NCBI GenBank assembly: GCA_944474755.1
Contig: OX104122.1
Location: forward strand, 7,899,223-7,963,222
DNA length: 64,000 bases
From: Limnoperna fortunei
Lineage: Eukaryota; Mollusca; Bivalvia; Mytilida; Modiolidae
Direction: 5' to 3'
Shown: positions 62,440-64,000 of the stretch, one piece after another
Numbering within the stretch: the first letter of the stretch is position 1
How the letters are laid out: each line of letters opens with the position of its first letter
The notes under the pieces: model-generated
The model's input: only the letters and a program-made list of their open reading frames with translations
What the model was told of the DNA's origin: nothing
Databases searched by the model: none
Position numbers and translations under genes: made by a program

Positions 62440-63880
62440 CCTTTACTACCTTTACTCCATCGCGTTACTACTGTTACTACATCCCGTTACTACCGTTACT
62501 CCATCCCGTTACTACTGTTACTCCATCCCTTCACTACCGTTACTCAATCCCGTTACTACTGTTACTACATCCTTTTACTAACATTACTCTATCCCTTTAT
62601 TACCGATACTCCATCCCTTAACTAGTGTGACTACATCTCTTTACTACCTACCTTTACTACTGTTACTCCATCCCTTAACTACCGTTATTCCATTCTGTTA
62701 CTACTGTTAATCCACCGATATCTCAACCTTTTACTACCATTTCTCCATCTCTTTACTACCATTACTCTCTCTTTACTACTGTTACTCCATCCCTTTATAT
62801 GTTACTAGTACTCCATAACTTTACTACTGTTATTGCATCCTTTTACTACCGTTACTCCATTCCTTTACTATTGTTACTACATCCCGTTACTACTGTTATT
62901 CCATCCGTTACTACTGTTACTCCATCCCTTTACTACCGTTGCTCCATCCCGTTACTACTGTTATTACATCCCGTAACTACTGTTACTCCATCCCTTTACT
63001 ACCGTTACTTCATCCCGTTACTACTGTTACTCCATCCTTTTACTACCGTTACTCCATCCCGTTACTACTGTTACTCCATTCTTTTACTACCATTGCTCTA
63101 TCCCTTTACTACCGTTACTTCATCTCGTTACTACTGTTACTCCATCCTTTTACTACCGTTACTCCATCCCGTTACTACTGTTACTCCATTCCTTTACTAC
63201 TGTGACTACATACCTTTACTACTGTTACTCCATCCCTTTACTACCGTTACTCCATTCCTTTACTACTGTGACTACATACATTTACTTCTGTTACTCCATC
63301 CCTTGACTACCTTTACTCCTTTCCGTTACTACTCTTAATCCACCTATATCTCAACCTTCTACTACCATTTCTTTATCTCTTTACTACCATGGCTCTTCTA
63401 TCCCTTTACTTCTGTTACTCCATCCCTGTATATGTTACTCCATATCTTTACTACTGTTATTGCATCCTTTTACTAGCGTTACTCTATCTCTTTATATGTT
63501 ACTCCATCCCTTTATATGTTACTACATCCCTTTACTACCGTTACTCCATTCCTTTACTACTGTTACTCCATTTCTTTACTATCGTTTCTGCATCCTATTT
63601 CTACTGTTAATTTACCGATATCTCAACCTTCTACTACCGTTACTCCATCCCTTTACTACTGTTACTCCATCCCTTTACTACTGTTACTCCATCCCTTTAC
63701 TACTGTTACTACATCCCTTTACTACCATTAATCCATCCCTTTACTGCAGTTACTACATTCCTTTACTTCCTTTACTACCGTTACTCCATCCCGGTACTAC
63801 TGTTACTACATTCCTTTACTACCGTTACTCCGTCCCTTTACTACAATTACTCCATTCTGCACTAGCTTCACTCCATCCCT
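62440..63880 (+). repeat. Segmental duplication within right array, member 3
   Basis: Third counterpart of 56360-57500, with GTTACTAGTACTCC at 62799, ACCATGGCTCTTCTATCCC near 63387 and TTCTGCACTAGCTTC at 63855. Confidence 0.8.
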
Positions 63881-64000
63881 TTACTACTGTTACTACATCC
63901 CTTTACTACCGTTAGTCCATCCCTTTACTACTGTTACTACATTCCATTACTACCGTTACTATATTCCGTTACTACTTTTAATCCATCCCTTACTCTTGTT

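Larger units (their letters stand above)
50177..64000 (+). repeat. C/T-rich 22-bp satellite array, continues past window end
   Basis: The unit is TTACTACCGTTACTCCATCC plus CT or CG, 22 bp. Main variants are CTACTG or CTACCG, CATCCCTTT or CATCCCGTT or CATCCTGTT, and CTCCAT or CTACAT. Alternation of CCCTTT and CCCGTT parallels the two halves of the 45-bp monomer on the minus strand to the left. A distinctive marker monomer (CCGATATCTCAACCTTC) recurs every 0.3 to 2 kb (for example 50212, 50791, 51549, 52516, 54513, 56634, 57966, 59331). Since three 22-bp units make 66 bp, each forward frame cycles through TTVTPSL, YYCYSIP and LLPLLHP. Long frames such as 53057-54310 are this artefact and are not genes. 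Confidence 0.96.

Overview
This window looks like eukaryotic non-coding DNA, most probably from a mollusc and plausibly a bivalve. I found no protein gene that I can support. The clade guess rests on three things. There are two tRNA-derived SINEs of a kind I associate with bivalve genomes, with a Ser/Leu-type box A, a TTTTCTCCGGGTACCCCGG core and a CAAA-repeat tail. The central spacer carries degenerate units with the CTCCTCTGAAACCACT and GAGTTATCTCCCC motifs often seen in mollusc repeats. Base composition is AT-rich with long tandem arrays. The clade assignment is inference, not proof.

Layout, left to right. Positions 1-1129 are AT-rich single-copy-looking DNA. Positions 1130-14048 are an AT-rich tandem array: divergent at its left edge, then four near-identical higher-order copies of about 2.82, 2.38, 2.82 and 2.85 kb. 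Each copy carries the same foldback (hairpin) element. Positions 14049-20545 hold a compact satellite block (block A), made of a G/A/T-rich 22/23-bp satellite, a five-copy 356-bp local amplification and a SINE. Block A lies between two direct repeats of about 0.6 kb, 5.89 kb apart, that belong to a 170-190 bp tandem family. Positions 20546-47673 hold block B, which has the same edges as block A but encloses about 23 kb of highly regular 45-bp monomers (about 510) with several higher-order periods (2115, 1618 and 356-406 bp). Positions 47674-50176 are a 2.5-kb non-array spacer. Positions 50177-64000 are a C/T-rich 22-bp array that runs off the window end and carries a second SINE.

The main structural result is that the left 45-bp monomer is a 22+23 bp dimer. 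Its reverse complement matches the 22-bp unit of the right array, so blocks A and B and the right array are one satellite family in opposite orientations around a spacer. Blocks A and B share edges but differ about a hundredfold in core length, which gives a before/after view of satellite expansion. The many long open frames on the C/T-rich strand are composition artefacts. A 45-bp period gives 15-residue repeats, and a 22-bp period cycles all three frames into a 66-bp, 22-residue repeat.

Nothing here shows genes working together. The region is best read as heterochromatin-type satellite DNA, with two SINE insertions whose empty target sites survive in paralogous monomers of the same window.
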